Shown here in pieces: positions 25,133-33,233 of a stretch of 64,000 bases of DNA. This stretch comes from DASRHT01 sp035293765. Lineage in GTDB: Bacteria; Chloroflexota; Ktedonobacteria; Ktedonobacterales; Ktedonobacteraceae. Numbering within the stretch: the stretch's first letter is position 1; each line of letters starts with the position of its first letter. The position numbers were made by a program, and so were the translations under genes. The DNA lies in assembly GCA_035293765.1 (NCBI GenBank), contig DATGMF010000097.1, positions 1 to 64,000 on the forward strand, in the 5' to 3' direction. A model generated the notes under the pieces. It was given only the letters and a program-made list of their open reading frames with translations, was not told the DNA's origin and did no database searches.

Positions 25133-27163
25133 TTAGACCGCCTGCCAGACCTGAATGGTGCGGTCAACCCCTGCCGAAGCTATACGCGCACCATCGGGCG
25201 ACCAGGCAACTGTTACCACATAGCCCACATGACCGCGATAGGCAAAGGCCAGCGTTTTATTGAATGCGTTCCAGACCTGAACAGACTTATCATTGCCCCC
25301 AATGGCAAGGTGATAGCCCGAAGGCGACCAGTCCACCGCGTTAATAATGCCGGAACTGTTGATCCCATGAGCAAGGGTCGCCGGGCCGGCCTGGATATTC
25401 CAGATCAACACGCGATGATCGCCACTGGCAGAGGCGAGATATTTGCCATCGGGAGACCACGATAAAGCATGGATCTGACCGTGATGACGCTCTAAGGTGC
25501 GGCTCCCCTGAGTAGGGAAGAGCAGGGAGCTCAAAATCGAACGCTTCTGTAGATCTTTTAACGGGTCCCAGAGCTGCACCTTACGATCTTTGCCTGCCGA
25601 GGCCATGCGCTTACCGTCGGGCGACCAGGCCAGAGCCTGCACCCTATCCTGGTGATTGCGATAGGTATTGAGCAGCACATACAAGTCGGCATGCCAGATA
25701 TGCACCGCCCTATCCTCGCCCGCCGAGGCAATACGTTGCCCATCAGGCGACCAGGCGACCGTGTGCACCTGCTCGTTATGTCCATAGTAGCAAAAGGACT
25801 GGTTGCCCGTCGTTGGCTCCCAGATTTGTACCGTTTGATCGTCGCTCGCAGACGCGATACGTTTGCTATCGGGCGACCAGGCGATGGCATTGACACGCTG
25901 ATAGTGCCCTTTGTACGTCAAAAGGTGATGACCGGTGGCTGCATCCCAGAGCTGCACCGTTTTATCATAACTTGCTGAAGCCAGGAACCTTCCATTGGGC
26001 GACCATGCCACCGCCGTAATACGGCTGGCATGGCCGTAACAGATATAAAGCGTATTGATCTGCGGTCGAATCTGCGGCATGACCGTCTGTTTTGAGCTTC
26101 TGCTTGATTTTGGGAGTTTTGGCGTCTGAAACGGCTGTGGCGGCTGCGTCTGATAGACGGATGAGGCAGAAGGCACGGGCTGCGTCTGCGTAGTATAGTG
26201 CAGGGGGCTCGTCTGACCGCTATAGAGATCGGCATAGCGGAGCAATTCCTGCATGACATCGGCGACATTGGCGGGCCGCTTGTCAATATCCATGCTCACC
26301 ATATTCATAATCAACGTATCCAGGCCCGCCAGCGCCTGATGGTTGCCAAAGCGCAGCGCGATAAAATGAAAAGGAGCTTCAGCCGGATCATCGCCGGTGA
26401 TGAGCTGGTGCAATGTCGCGCCTAAGCTGTAAATATCGGCTCTGGCGGTTGTCTGCGACTTTCCATATTGTTCGGGCGCGGCATAGCCTGAGGAGCCGAG
26501 GGCGGTTGTATCCCGGCTCTGCCCCGGTTTGAAGTGGCGCGCAATGCCAAAATCGATCAAATAGACGTGGCCCGCGGGCGTCAACATCACATTGGCAGGC
26601 TTGAGATCGCGAAAAATGATCGGCGGATTACGCGTATGCAGGTAGTCAAGGACCGAGCAGAGCTGAATCCCGATGTCAAGGACGCGCTCAATAGGAAGCT
26701 TCCTGGTCCTCAGGCGCACAAGATGCTCTTCCAGCGTCTCTCCTTCAATAAAATCCATGACGAGATAGGAGCGCCCGCCATCTGTAAACTGCTCGTAAAT
26801 GCGCGGTAAATTGGGATGCACCAGATTCGCCAGCAGGATCGCCTCCTGCCGGAAAGACGACGTGGCTTCCGTCAACTCCTGAGGATTCAGATTGTGCTGG
26901 CTCATCTCCTTGACCGCAACCAGCCGATTGCCGAAATAGGTATCCGCCGCTTTATAGACAGCGCCGAAGCCGCCGCGCCCCACACGGGCAAGAATCGCAT
27001 AGCGCCGCTTCAGCATATGCTGCTGATCCAGCAATCCTGTCATCGTGGTGCTAATGGTGTTGTTCGTCAGGGCATGTAGCGATTGACCACAAGCCTTGCA
27101 ATATACAGCCTCGGCCCGGTTCACAGCCCCGCATCGATCACAAAATAACGGAGATGATGCCAT
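25133..27163 (-). CDS. Zinc-ribbon Ser/Thr protein kinase with seven WD40 repeats
   Basis: A 676-residue cytosolic signalling protein. Order: zinc ribbon (CDRCG...CKACG, ~residues 8-25), Hanks-type kinase domain with the glycine loop VGRGGFGAV (62-70), Lys85, catalytic loop IFRDLKPANV (Phe replaces the usual His; Asp186) and DFG (204-206), an activation segment with GYAAPEQYG, a Pro-rich linker, then seven WD40 repeats marked by AWSPDG-like motifs, enough for one propeller. No transmembrane segment is seen. The ATG at 27163 is preferred to a TTG five codons upstream; its ribosome site is weak. Targets are unknown. Confidence 0.93.
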   Translation of the reverse strand: MASSPLFCDRCGAVNRAEAVYCKACGQSLHALTNNTISTTMTGLLDQQHMLKRRYAILARVGRGGFGAVYKAADTYFGNRLVAVKEMSQHNLNPQELTEATSSFRQEAILLANLVHPNLPRIYEQFTDGGRSYLVMDFIEGETLEEHLVRLRTRKLPIERVLDIGIQLCSVLDYLHTRNPPIIFRDLKPANVMLTPAGHVYLIDFGIARHFKPGQSRDTTALGSSGYAAPEQYGKSQTTARADIYSLGATLHQLITGDDPAEAPFHFIALRFGNHQALAGLDTLIMNMVSMDIDKRPANVADVMQELLRYADLYSGQTSPLHYTTQTQPVPSASSVYQTQPPQPFQTPKLPKSSRSSKQTVMPQIRPQINTLYICYGHASRITAVAWSPNGRFLASASYDKTVQLWDAATGHHLLTYKGHYQRVNAIAWSPDSKRIASASDDQTVQIWEPTTGNQSFCYYGHNEQVHTVAWSPDGQRIASAGEDRAVHIWHADLYVLLNTYRNHQDRVQALAWSPDGKRMASAGKDRKVQLWDPLKDLQKRSILSSLLFPTQGSRTLERHHGQIHALSWSPDGKYLASASGDHRVLIWNIQAGPATLAHGINSSGIINAVDWSPSGYHLAIGGNDKSVQVWNAFNKTLAFAYRGHVGYVVTVAWSPDGARIASAGVDRTIQVWQAV

Positions 27164-27464
27164 GTAGCTTTTTTCCAAACATTTGTCCTATACAATCTGA
27201 CCTGTACAGTAATACAATGCAATGAGAATGTCAAGACAGCCTGCACAGAATCATTACTTTTTTATCTGACTCAAGATGCAATTTTTTGCTGCTGCCAGCA
27301 GCGGAGGGCAGAGGAGAAGCATGGGGACAATTCTTCAAGTCGCAACGCGCCCACCGGCGGCTTTATCTCTAACCCCATTCAGCACAACTTGCACATGGCG
27401 TCATAATGCCAGGACCTGCTGAGCGGGACTATCCTCCAATCACAAGGTCCTACGTTCTGACACT

Positions 27465-27485
27465 CTCCCCACTAGAAGAGGGGAG
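27465..27485 (-). repeat. Terminal hairpin of the TnpB element
   Basis: CTCCCC-ACTAGAAGA-type loop-GGGGAG lies 10 bases after the TnpB stop codon, the place of the right-end hairpin in IS200/IS605 elements. The remaining 27164-27464 interval is non-coding, with a small GCTGCTGCCAGCAGC stem near 27290. Confidence 0.55.
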
Positions 27486-27494
27486 GTTCTTCTT

Positions 27495-28697
27495 TCATCC
27501 AGCCCGCTTGCCCGTCTTCCTCTGAGGAGAACGACGAGTAGTGGCGGTCTGTCCAGAAGCGTTTTGCGGTTGCCCGCCCGTTCCCGATTGTCCACCGGTA
27601 CGGTCTACAGCCTTGTAGAGAATATTGAGGGCTGCGTTGTGATCTCGATCAAGCACGAGGCCGCAGCCAGAACACACATGCGTCCTGATGGAAAGGCTTT
27701 TCTTGATTCGCGTACCACACGCGCTACAATCCTGGGACGTGAAAGCCGGTTCAACCGCAATCACGGGAATGGCATGCATCATTCCGTAGTACTTGACCCA
27801 CATCAAGAAGCGCCCCCAGGAGGCATCGCTGATACTCTTGGAGAGCCTACGGTTCTTCACGAGGTTGCGTATCTGAAGGTGTTCATAGGCAATCAAATCG
27901 CAAGATGTGATAAGCGTGCTTGCCGTCTTTCTGGCAAAGTCTTCACGCTGCCGTTGCACTTTCAGATATCCTCGTGCAAGAGCCTTGCGGGCTTTCTTTC
28001 GGTTGGCAGACCCCTTCTGTGTGCGAGAGAGTCGTCGATGGAGCTTCTTCAAACGTTTTTCGGCTTTTCTGAGGTGACGGGGATTAGCGACGGTTTCTCC
28101 CTCGCTTGTCGTGAGAAATACCTTGAGTCCCATATCAATCCCCACCTGTTTACTGGTGGAATGATGTTCGACTCGTCTTTCTGCTTCCACTGCGAACTGG
28201 CAATAGTAGCCATCGGCTCGCCGCACGATGCGCACGCGCTTGATCTGTTTGACCGGGAACTCTTCGAGACGTTGCCCTTTGTTGCCGACCAGGCGCAGAC
28301 GTCCGATGCCACAGCCGTCTGTAAACGTGATGTGCTTGCCATCGGGTTCGAGTTTCCAGCCCGTTGTTTTGTACTCAACAGAGCGGTTATCATGCTGGAA
28401 GAGGGGATAGCCCTTCTTACCGGGCTTCTTGTTGCGGCAGTTCTCATAAAAACGAGCGATAGCGGCCCAAGCCCGATCAGCACTGGCCTGGCGAGCTTGG
28501 GAGTTAAGACATGTGGCAAACGAGTACTCCCGGGCGAGGACAGCACAGTATATTTGCAGATCGTTGCGGTCCACACCGCGCCCGTCCATCCACCTGCGCA
28601 GACACTTGTTGCGGATGAATTGGACAATGCGAATGGCCTCGTCGATGGCCTGATACTGAGGCTTGTTGCCGTCCAGTTTATACTCGTAGATCAGCAT
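27495..28697 (-). CDS. tnpB: TnpB-type RNA-guided endonuclease, complete
   Basis: A 400-residue IS200/IS605-family TnpB with intact RuvC triad: Asp188 (VGIDMG), Glu272 (AYEHLQ) and Asp352 (RDHNAALN). The zinc finger cysteines are 324, 327, 342 and 345. The N-terminal wedge/REC region is complete (MLIYEYKLDG onwards). The Gln/Thr-rich tail ends in a basic stretch. No tnpA is adjacent, so this is a solo element. It begins 15 bases after the stop of the gene at 28713, as if transcribed from that gene's promoter. It differs strongly in sequence from the other two TnpB proteins of the window. Confidence 0.93.
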   Translation of the reverse strand: MLIYEYKLDGNKPQYQAIDEAIRIVQFIRNKCLRRWMDGRGVDRNDLQIYCAVLAREYSFATCLNSQARQASADRAWAAIARFYENCRNKKPGKKGYPLFQHDNRSVEYKTTGWKLEPDGKHITFTDGCGIGRLRLVGNKGQRLEEFPVKQIKRVRIVRRADGYYCQFAVEAERRVEHHSTSKQVGIDMGLKVFLTTSEGETVANPRHLRKAEKRLKKLHRRLSRTQKGSANRKKARKALARGYLKVQRQREDFARKTASTLITSCDLIAYEHLQIRNLVKNRRLSKSISDASWGRFLMWVKYYGMMHAIPVIAVEPAFTSQDCSACGTRIKKSLSIRTHVCSGCGLVLDRDHNAALNILYKAVDRTGGQSGTGGQPQNASGQTATTRRSPQRKTGKRAG

Positions 28698-28712
28698 AGT
28701 CTTGCCCTCGCG

Positions 28713-29069
28713 TTACTCCTCGATGACGATGCATTCTGATTGTCGTCGGGCGCGTTCCTCCGGTGTTTCAGGATGCAATGGACCGGAGAGATAACCCACC
28801 AGCACACCTAAAAGTTCCTCCACACCGTTGCGAAAAACGCTCTTGTCCTGTCCGTCGTCTAACTGGTAGCAACCGTGCCCATCGCGCACCGCAATTAGCC
28901 CAAGCAAATGCGAGGCAGTGAGCGTCTCGTTGCTCCCCTCTCTTTTCTGTTCTTCCCAGGCATCGTCAAAATAATACTGCCGTCCATGAATGTAGCCTTC
29001 TTCAAACGCCTGTTGATCCAGAACCAGGGAAATGGTGCCCCAATTGATGGGAAATGCCATCGTTTGCAT
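28713..29069 (-). CDS. Hypothetical protein upstream of tnpB
   Basis: A 118-residue soluble acidic protein with no recognised domain. The N-terminus is hydrophobic-aromatic (MAFPINWGTISLVL), followed by a YIHGRQYYFDDAWEEQ region and an amphipathic helix (VEELLGVLVGYLSG). AGAGGAAG lies before the ATG. It is divergent from a MerR-like HTH gene; the shared intergenic holds 18-bp direct repeats. It may be a cargo or regulatory gene of the neighbouring TnpB unit (inference). Confidence 0.65.
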   Translation of the reverse strand: MQTMAFPINWGTISLVLDQQAFEEGYIHGRQYYFDDAWEEQKREGSNETLTASHLLGLIAVRDGHGCYQLDDGQDKSVFRNGVEELLGVLVGYLSGPLHPETPEERARRQSECIVIEE

Positions 29070-29174
29070 GTTTCTTCCTCTCGATTGGCGGTGAAACTGC
29101 TCTACGAGTACAAAAGGAAGCCTCTAGAGGCTTGCCGTAGTCAAACTTTCATAGACGTGAAGAGTTTTTCTACG

Positions 29175-29220
29175 TTGTCTAGTGTACCTGACGTTGTTTA
29201 GATTGTCAAGAGTACCTGTC
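29175..29220. promoter_or_regulatory. Pair of 18-bp direct repeats (putative operator)
   Basis: TTGTCTAGTGTACCTGAC at 29175-29192 and TTGTCAAGAGTACCTGTC at 29203-29220 agree at 15 of 18 positions with a 28-base period. They lie between divergent genes and immediately left of the promoter for the small HTH gene, so autoregulation by that protein is plausible. Confidence 0.55.
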
Positions 29221-29228
29221 ACAGTTTA

Positions 29229-29257
29229 TTGACCATATCCGTTCGAGTGTGTTAATA
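29229..29257 (+). promoter_or_regulatory. Putative promoter of the small HTH gene
   Basis: TTGACC, 17 bases, TTAATA. An ACATAGACGTGAAAGG sequence just downstream repeats CATAGACGTGAAGAG at about 29152. Confidence 0.45.
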
Positions 29258-29294
29258 TGGTTGTACATAGACGTGAAAGGAGAACACTACAGCC

Positions 29295-29510
29295 ATGCCA
29301 CATGATATTGAAGAACCCCTCGACTCTGAACAAGCGGCGAGAATGTTGGGTGTAAAGCCGAGGACGGTCATCAATCTGGCGAAACAAGGAAAAATTCCAG
29401 CTTTCAGGGTTGGTGATCTCTGGAAGTTCTTGAGAAGTGATATCCAAGCATATATTGACGCCCAACGAAAGCAAGCAAAAGTGGGGAATTCAGAAGAAGA
29501 GGAAGAATAA
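29295..29510 (+). CDS. Excisionase-like HTH DNA-binding protein
   Basis: A 71-residue MerR-like/HTH_17 protein: LDSEQAARMLGVKPRTVINLAKQGKIPAFRVG is the winged-helix core, followed by WKFLRSDIQAYID and an acidic tail of five glutamates. Proteins of this size act as excisionases or small repressors. AAAGGAGA lies 11-18 bases upstream of the ATG. The divergent partner at 28713 and the direct repeats in between suggest local regulation. No integrase is nearby. Confidence 0.85.
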   Translation: MPHDIEEPLDSEQAARMLGVKPRTVINLAKQGKIPAFRVGDLWKFLRSDIQAYIDAQRKQAKVGNSEEEEE

Positions 29511-29623
29511 AAACAAGAGGTGGAATACCGACGTGAGAAGAAGGAATGCCCATGCATCCCCGGCTTGGAAAGACCGGAGCTTTCTGGGCTGTTTTCCTGT
29601 AAGCGTCCTGGCGTTTTCCAACG

Positions 29624-29652
29624 TGTACAGGTATACAACATAGTGCTATAAT
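29624..29652 (+). promoter_or_regulatory. Promoter of the response regulator-plsX operon
   Basis: TGTACA, 17 bases, TATAAT (29647-29652). The transcript would open with a hairpin TGAGCAACC-GGGCGA-GGTTGCTCA at 29669-29692, a likely 5' stabiliser or regulatory stem. Confidence 0.6.
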
Positions 29653-29735
29653 GCTTCTATGTCCGTGCTGAGCAACCGGGCGAGGTTGCTCATAGCGAAA
29701 GTGCTGTTTTTTGAGATGAGGGGGATGACGCTTCC

Positions 29736-30122
29736 ATGCCAAAAAAGATACTCATAATGGATGATGACCCTACTATTGCTGATCTCCTGACCGAGGCGTT
29801 GGCGGATGAGGGCTATGAGACGTATATGACGACGCAAAGCCTGCGCTTTTACGACGCCGTACGCGAGCATCAGCCGGACCTTGTGCTACTCGACCTGATG
29901 ATGCCCTATCTCGATGGGCGCGACGAGCTAAAATTGATGGCGATGGGGGTCGATCACCAGATACCGGTGATCGTCGTTACAGCCTTCCTCGGAGCCGCCA
30001 ACGAAGAGAAGGAGTTCCGCGAGGCGGGCGTTGTTCACATTGTCTATAAGCCCTTTGACCTCGACAAGCTGGTCGAGCTGGTCAAAAAGACGATTGGAGA
30101 ACCCGAGGGAAGATACCTATGA
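29736..30122 (+). CDS. Receiver-only response regulator coupled to plsX
   Basis: A 128-residue CheY-like receiver. Acidic pocket MDDDPTI (residues 8-14), phospho-acceptor Asp53 (LVLLDLMMPYLDG), Thr switch (VVTAF) and Lys in YKPFDLDKL. No output domain. The last codon overlaps the plsX start (ATGA), so the two are translated together, an unexpected pairing of a signalling domain with phospholipid synthesis. No histidine kinase is nearby. Confidence 0.92.
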   Translation: MPKKILIMDDDPTIADLLTEALADEGYETYMTTQSLRFYDAVREHQPDLVLLDLMMPYLDGRDELKLMAMGVDHQIPVIVVTAFLGAANEEKEFREAGVVHIVYKPFDLDKLVELVKKTIGEPEGRYL

Positions 30123-31180
30123 GCAGTGCCGCTCCTGCTGTACGTGTCGCGCTGGATGCGATGGGGGGTGACCACGCCCCCGCTGAGACCGTCCTGGGGG
30201 CAATACAGGCCGCCCGTGAATATGGCATGGGGGTCTATCTCGTGGGACGAGAAGAGGCCATCCGCGCCGAACTGGCAAAGCACGATACTTCTGGCCTGGA
30301 CCTGCCAATCGTCCATACGGATGAAGTGATTGAGATGGATGAGCACCCGGCCAACGCCGTGCGCCGTAAGAAAAATGCTTCGATGACTCTGGCTCTACAA
30401 CTTGTACGCGATGGTTCCGCGCTCGGGGCCGTTTCCGCCGGCAACAGCGGCGCGATGATGGCGGCCTCGCTCTTTACCCTCAAACGCATCTCCGGCGTCG
30501 AGCGGCCCGCTCTCGGTGGCGTCTTCCCCACCCGAGACAGCGCATGCCTGGTGATTGATATCGGCGCAAACACGGATTGCAAGCCAGAATATTTACAGCA
30601 GTTCGCCCTGATGGGCTCTATCTATATGGAACGCATCTTCGGCGTCGCCTCGCCACGCGTTGGCCTGCTCGCCAACGGTGAAGAAGAAACCAAAGGGGAC
30701 CAGCTCGTGATCGAAGCGCACGAGTTGTTAAAAGCCAGCGCGCCAACGCTCGGCCTCAACTTCATCGGCAATATCGAAGGGCGTGACATCCCCACGGGCG
30801 GCGCTGACGTGGTCGTATGCGACGGCTTTGTGGGCAATGTGGTGCTCAAACTGAGCGAGGGCCTGGCCGAGACCCTGCTGGGAATGGTTCGCACGCAAAT
30901 GACCAGTTCGCTGCCCAGCAAGCTTGCCGCCGCAGTACTGCGTCCCGGACTGCGCAAGGTCTTCCGGCGGCTCGATTATGCCGAATACGGCGGCGTGCCG
31001 CTCCTGGGCATCAACGGCTCCGCTATCGTCGCGCACGGTCGCTCCAACGCCAAAGCCATCAAAAACGCTCTGCGTGCGGCTCGTCAGACAGCAGAAACCG
31101 GCGTGGCCGGGGCCATAGCAGAGGGTCTGGCGAAATTAGGCACGCACGGGGAAGAAGACAAACAGCAGGCTGGCGTTTAA
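30119..31180 (+). CDS. plsX: Phosphate acyltransferase PlsX
   Basis: Peripheral membrane enzyme that makes acyl-phosphate from acyl-ACP, the first step of PlsX/PlsY phosphatidic acid synthesis. The 353-residue product shows the family features: VALDAMGGDHAP near the start, VSAGNSGAMMA, IDIGANTDCKPEYL and DGFVGNVVLKLSEG. It usually neighbours rpmF or fabD/fabH; here those are absent and the gene is instead coupled to a receiver-domain gene. It is followed by a stem-loop. Confidence 0.95.
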   Translation: MSSAAPAVRVALDAMGGDHAPAETVLGAIQAAREYGMGVYLVGREEAIRAELAKHDTSGLDLPIVHTDEVIEMDEHPANAVRRKKNASMTLALQLVRDGSALGAVSAGNSGAMMAASLFTLKRISGVERPALGGVFPTRDSACLVIDIGANTDCKPEYLQQFALMGSIYMERIFGVASPRVGLLANGEEETKGDQLVIEAHELLKASAPTLGLNFIGNIEGRDIPTGGADVVVCDGFVGNVVLKLSEGLAETLLGMVRTQMTSSLPSKLAAAVLRPGLRKVFRRLDYAEYGGVPLLGINGSAIVAHGRSNAKAIKNALRAARQTAETGVAGAIAEGLAKLGTHGEEDKQQAGV

Positions 31181-31233
31181 AGCATTGCACTGACCTATCT
31201 CTAAATTTTCCCATACAATTATTAGCCACAGTA

Positions 31234-31261
31234 AGCTTCCTGGCGATGACGCCAGGAAGCT
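31234..31261. terminator. Stem-loop after plsX
   Basis: AGCTTCCTGGCG and CGCCAGGAAGCT form a perfect 12-bp stem with loop ATGA, 53 bases after the stop. No T-run follows, so the role is probable only. Confidence 0.6.
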
Positions 31262-31319
31262 CAGCATCAGCAAAAATACTGTTGCGCTGATAGCTCTGCC
31301 GTTTGAGCTGGCTTCCCAT

Positions 31320-31652
31320 TCAGGACTTTTTCTTGCGCTTGGCCGCGCCGCCCATCCTTCCTATGCGGCTATAAAACTCCGGGTCCTGACGCGCTTTGGT
31401 GGTATTACCGCCCTTTTTCCCCATTGCTGAGAAGTGGTCGGGACCATATTTGGTCACGTTGGCCTGCCCTCCCTTCTGGGCAATGGTGCGGTAATACTCG
31501 CTACCCCGCTTCTCTTTGAGCGCGGTGCCACCTTTTTTCCCGATACGTCGATAGTAATCCTCTCCGTACTTATCGCGGACCGTGCTCCCCCCTTTACGGC
31601 CCGCTTCTGACGTTGACATGGGCACGGGTTTCTCTTCATCTTCAGGCAACAT
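31320..31652 (-). CDS. KGG-repeat stress-induced protein (Em/GsiB-like)
   Basis: A ~110-residue hydrophilic protein with four repeats built on GRKGG/KKGG followed by a KYG-x-YYRRIG-type unit, as in bacterial GsiB and plant Em-like desiccation proteins. These are unstructured and accumulate under stress. The ATG at 31652 (AGGGGA upstream) is my choice; an in-frame ATG at 31619 gives the minimal KGG protein and a GTG at 31748 would add 32 residues of plausible sequence. A consensus promoter lies at 31833-31804, so strong inducible or constitutive expression is possible. Confidence 0.78.
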   Translation of the reverse strand: MLPEDEEKPVPMSTSEAGRKGGSTVRDKYGEDYYRRIGKKGGTALKEKRGSEYYRTIAQKGGQANVTKYGPDHFSAMGKKGGNTTKARQDPEFYSRIGRMGGAAKRKKKS

Positions 31653-31803
31653 AACAATCCCCTTTCCCCGGTGTAATCCCAGGCTGATAGCAGGAATATC
31701 CTCAAACACAATGCGTCCTTGCAGATTTTCTCGTACGTATCTGTACACCGTATAAAAGGCGTCAGCACCGATGCCTATACGATATTGAGTCGTCTGCGCC
31801 CAT

Positions 31804-31833
31804 ATTATACTGAAGAGTTCTATTTTCTGTCAA
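31804..31833 (-). promoter_or_regulatory. Consensus sigma-70 promoter of the KGG gene
   Basis: TTGACA (31833-31828), 18 bases, TATAAT (31809-31804) on the minus strand. Both hexamers are perfect. Confidence 0.75.
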
Positions 31834-31876
31834 TAAGCCGGACAATCGATTTTTTACACTAATAGCTCCAAAAAGT

Positions 31877-33196
31877 CTAGCGATCTCTAGCATTTTCTAG
31901 CATTTTAGCGCGAGCTAAAGATTTCCCTTTCTGGGTTCGGCGGGGAACGACTATCCGCCCTGGATGGGCTACCAGCGATGCCAGCACCGCTTTCCCATCC
32001 TCTACCCCTTCCACTTCCGAGAAAGCACCAGGGGCTACTTTTCTGATGATGTTACCTGACCCGTTAATATCGGCATTGATCGTGCGCCCATCTTTCGCAC
32101 GATAGAGTCCACGCATGATCCGCTTGCCGCTAAAGGCGTATTTCTCATCGCCATTGCTCTTCGGGTTACGCACTGGCAACGGGTCCAGGTCAAGCAGACT
32201 GGCTTGACTGGTATAGGACTCTTCGGTGACCTTCACGGTAATCCCAACCAGCGCCGCTTTGTAGGTGAGCATGGCAATAAAACGGGCATGCGGAATCTGC
32301 ACGAAGTTTTGATTGGTGCGCTTGCCCATGTTCGCTTCCTGCTTCCAACCGTCATTTTTGCCGATCACCAGCGTGCCTATCTCTTCTTTTACCAGTAAAT
32401 CAATGATCCTTTTGCTAGCAGTATGCAGATAGTGATCAATGCGCCGGCTGCGTGTGTTGGTCAGGCACTCCATGCGCCCAGTTGTGCCTTTGCGTCGAAG
32501 CTGGCTCTGAAGTTCTGCCCAGCGCTTGTTATAGAATTGGTTGATGCTTTTCAGGGGACGCCCGTTAACGAGTACTGGCCGAAAGCCAGGTTTGTTTGAT
32601 GTTAGCGCCACCAGATTGTTCATCCCAATATCTATGCCAGCATACCAGGTAGGATTGATCTGCGCTTGTTGCTCCTCTTGCTCATAGACCGCCTCGACCA
32701 TGTAGAATCCCTTGCGCGGGACGATCCGCACCTGGTTGATCTTCTTCTGCTTCGTCCTCACTGCGATAGCAAGCTGTGACGGTTTGATGATACCGCGCTT
32801 CAAGCCCTTCTTCCCGCGACTCAGCGCCTGGATCGTGTAGACGAGCAGGTTACGGCCTTTGGTTTTGTCCTTGTACTTGGGCAGCTTTGGCCGTCCGGTG
32901 AACTTCGATGGGTCTTCTTTGTACGCTGCGTGCGCCTTGAAGAACGCATCCCAATCGTGATGCAGTTGCATGAGCACTTGCTGACTCACTTTGGCCGGCA
33001 ACGCCTTGTACGCTTCGTGGGACTGCATACGCCGGTCCATCTCGTTGTAATTGAGATACGTTCCGGTAAAAATGTAAGATTGGCGTATCTCGTACAAAGC
33101 GGCATTGTACAGGTTCTTGGACTTAAACGCTGCTGCATCAATCGCGTCGTAGCGTGGGTCGTCTCGGTCAATCACATACTGTTCAACAAGTTGCAT
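31877..33196 (-). CDS. tnpB: TnpB-family protein with altered RuvC active site and no zinc finger
   Basis: A 439-residue TnpB-family protein. RuvC-I Asp189 (AGIDIGMNNL) and RuvC-III Asp376 (INADINGSGN) are present, but the usual RuvC-II Glu is replaced in LVIGKNDGWKQE, and the CxxC zinc finger is absent. A Glu-Glu pair (325-326, TEESYTSQ) lies where the zinc-finger region starts and may supply the missing acid, as described for TnpB groups with rearranged catalytic sites (established for other proteins; inference here). AAAGGAGG lies eight bases before the ATG at 33196, which I prefer to a GTG three codons earlier. No tnpA adjoins. Confidence 0.88.
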   Translation of the reverse strand: MQLVEQYVIDRDDPRYDAIDAAAFKSKNLYNAALYEIRQSYIFTGTYLNYNEMDRRMQSHEAYKALPAKVSQQVLMQLHHDWDAFFKAHAAYKEDPSKFTGRPKLPKYKDKTKGRNLLVYTIQALSRGKKGLKRGIIKPSQLAIAVRTKQKKINQVRIVPRKGFYMVEAVYEQEEQQAQINPTWYAGIDIGMNNLVALTSNKPGFRPVLVNGRPLKSINQFYNKRWAELQSQLRRKGTTGRMECLTNTRSRRIDHYLHTASKRIIDLLVKEEIGTLVIGKNDGWKQEANMGKRTNQNFVQIPHARFIAMLTYKAALVGITVKVTEESYTSQASLLDLDPLPVRNPKSNGDEKYAFSGKRIMRGLYRAKDGRTINADINGSGNIIRKVAPGAFSEVEGVEDGKAVLASLVAHPGRIVVPRRTQKGKSLARAKMLENARDR

Positions 33197-33233
33197 CTGT
33201 TTCACCTCCTTTCTTTGCCGCTTGTTCCGAATA

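Noticed and set aside
25133..27163. Possible CRISPR-like or tandem DNA repeats in the WD40 region
   Set aside because: The periodicity is protein-level (WD40 repeats); the DNA copies are diverged with no conserved spacer pattern.
27564..28739. Long plus-strand frame of 391 codons opposite tnpB
   Set aside because: Antisense to an intact TnpB with complete RuvC triad; composition matches a shadow.
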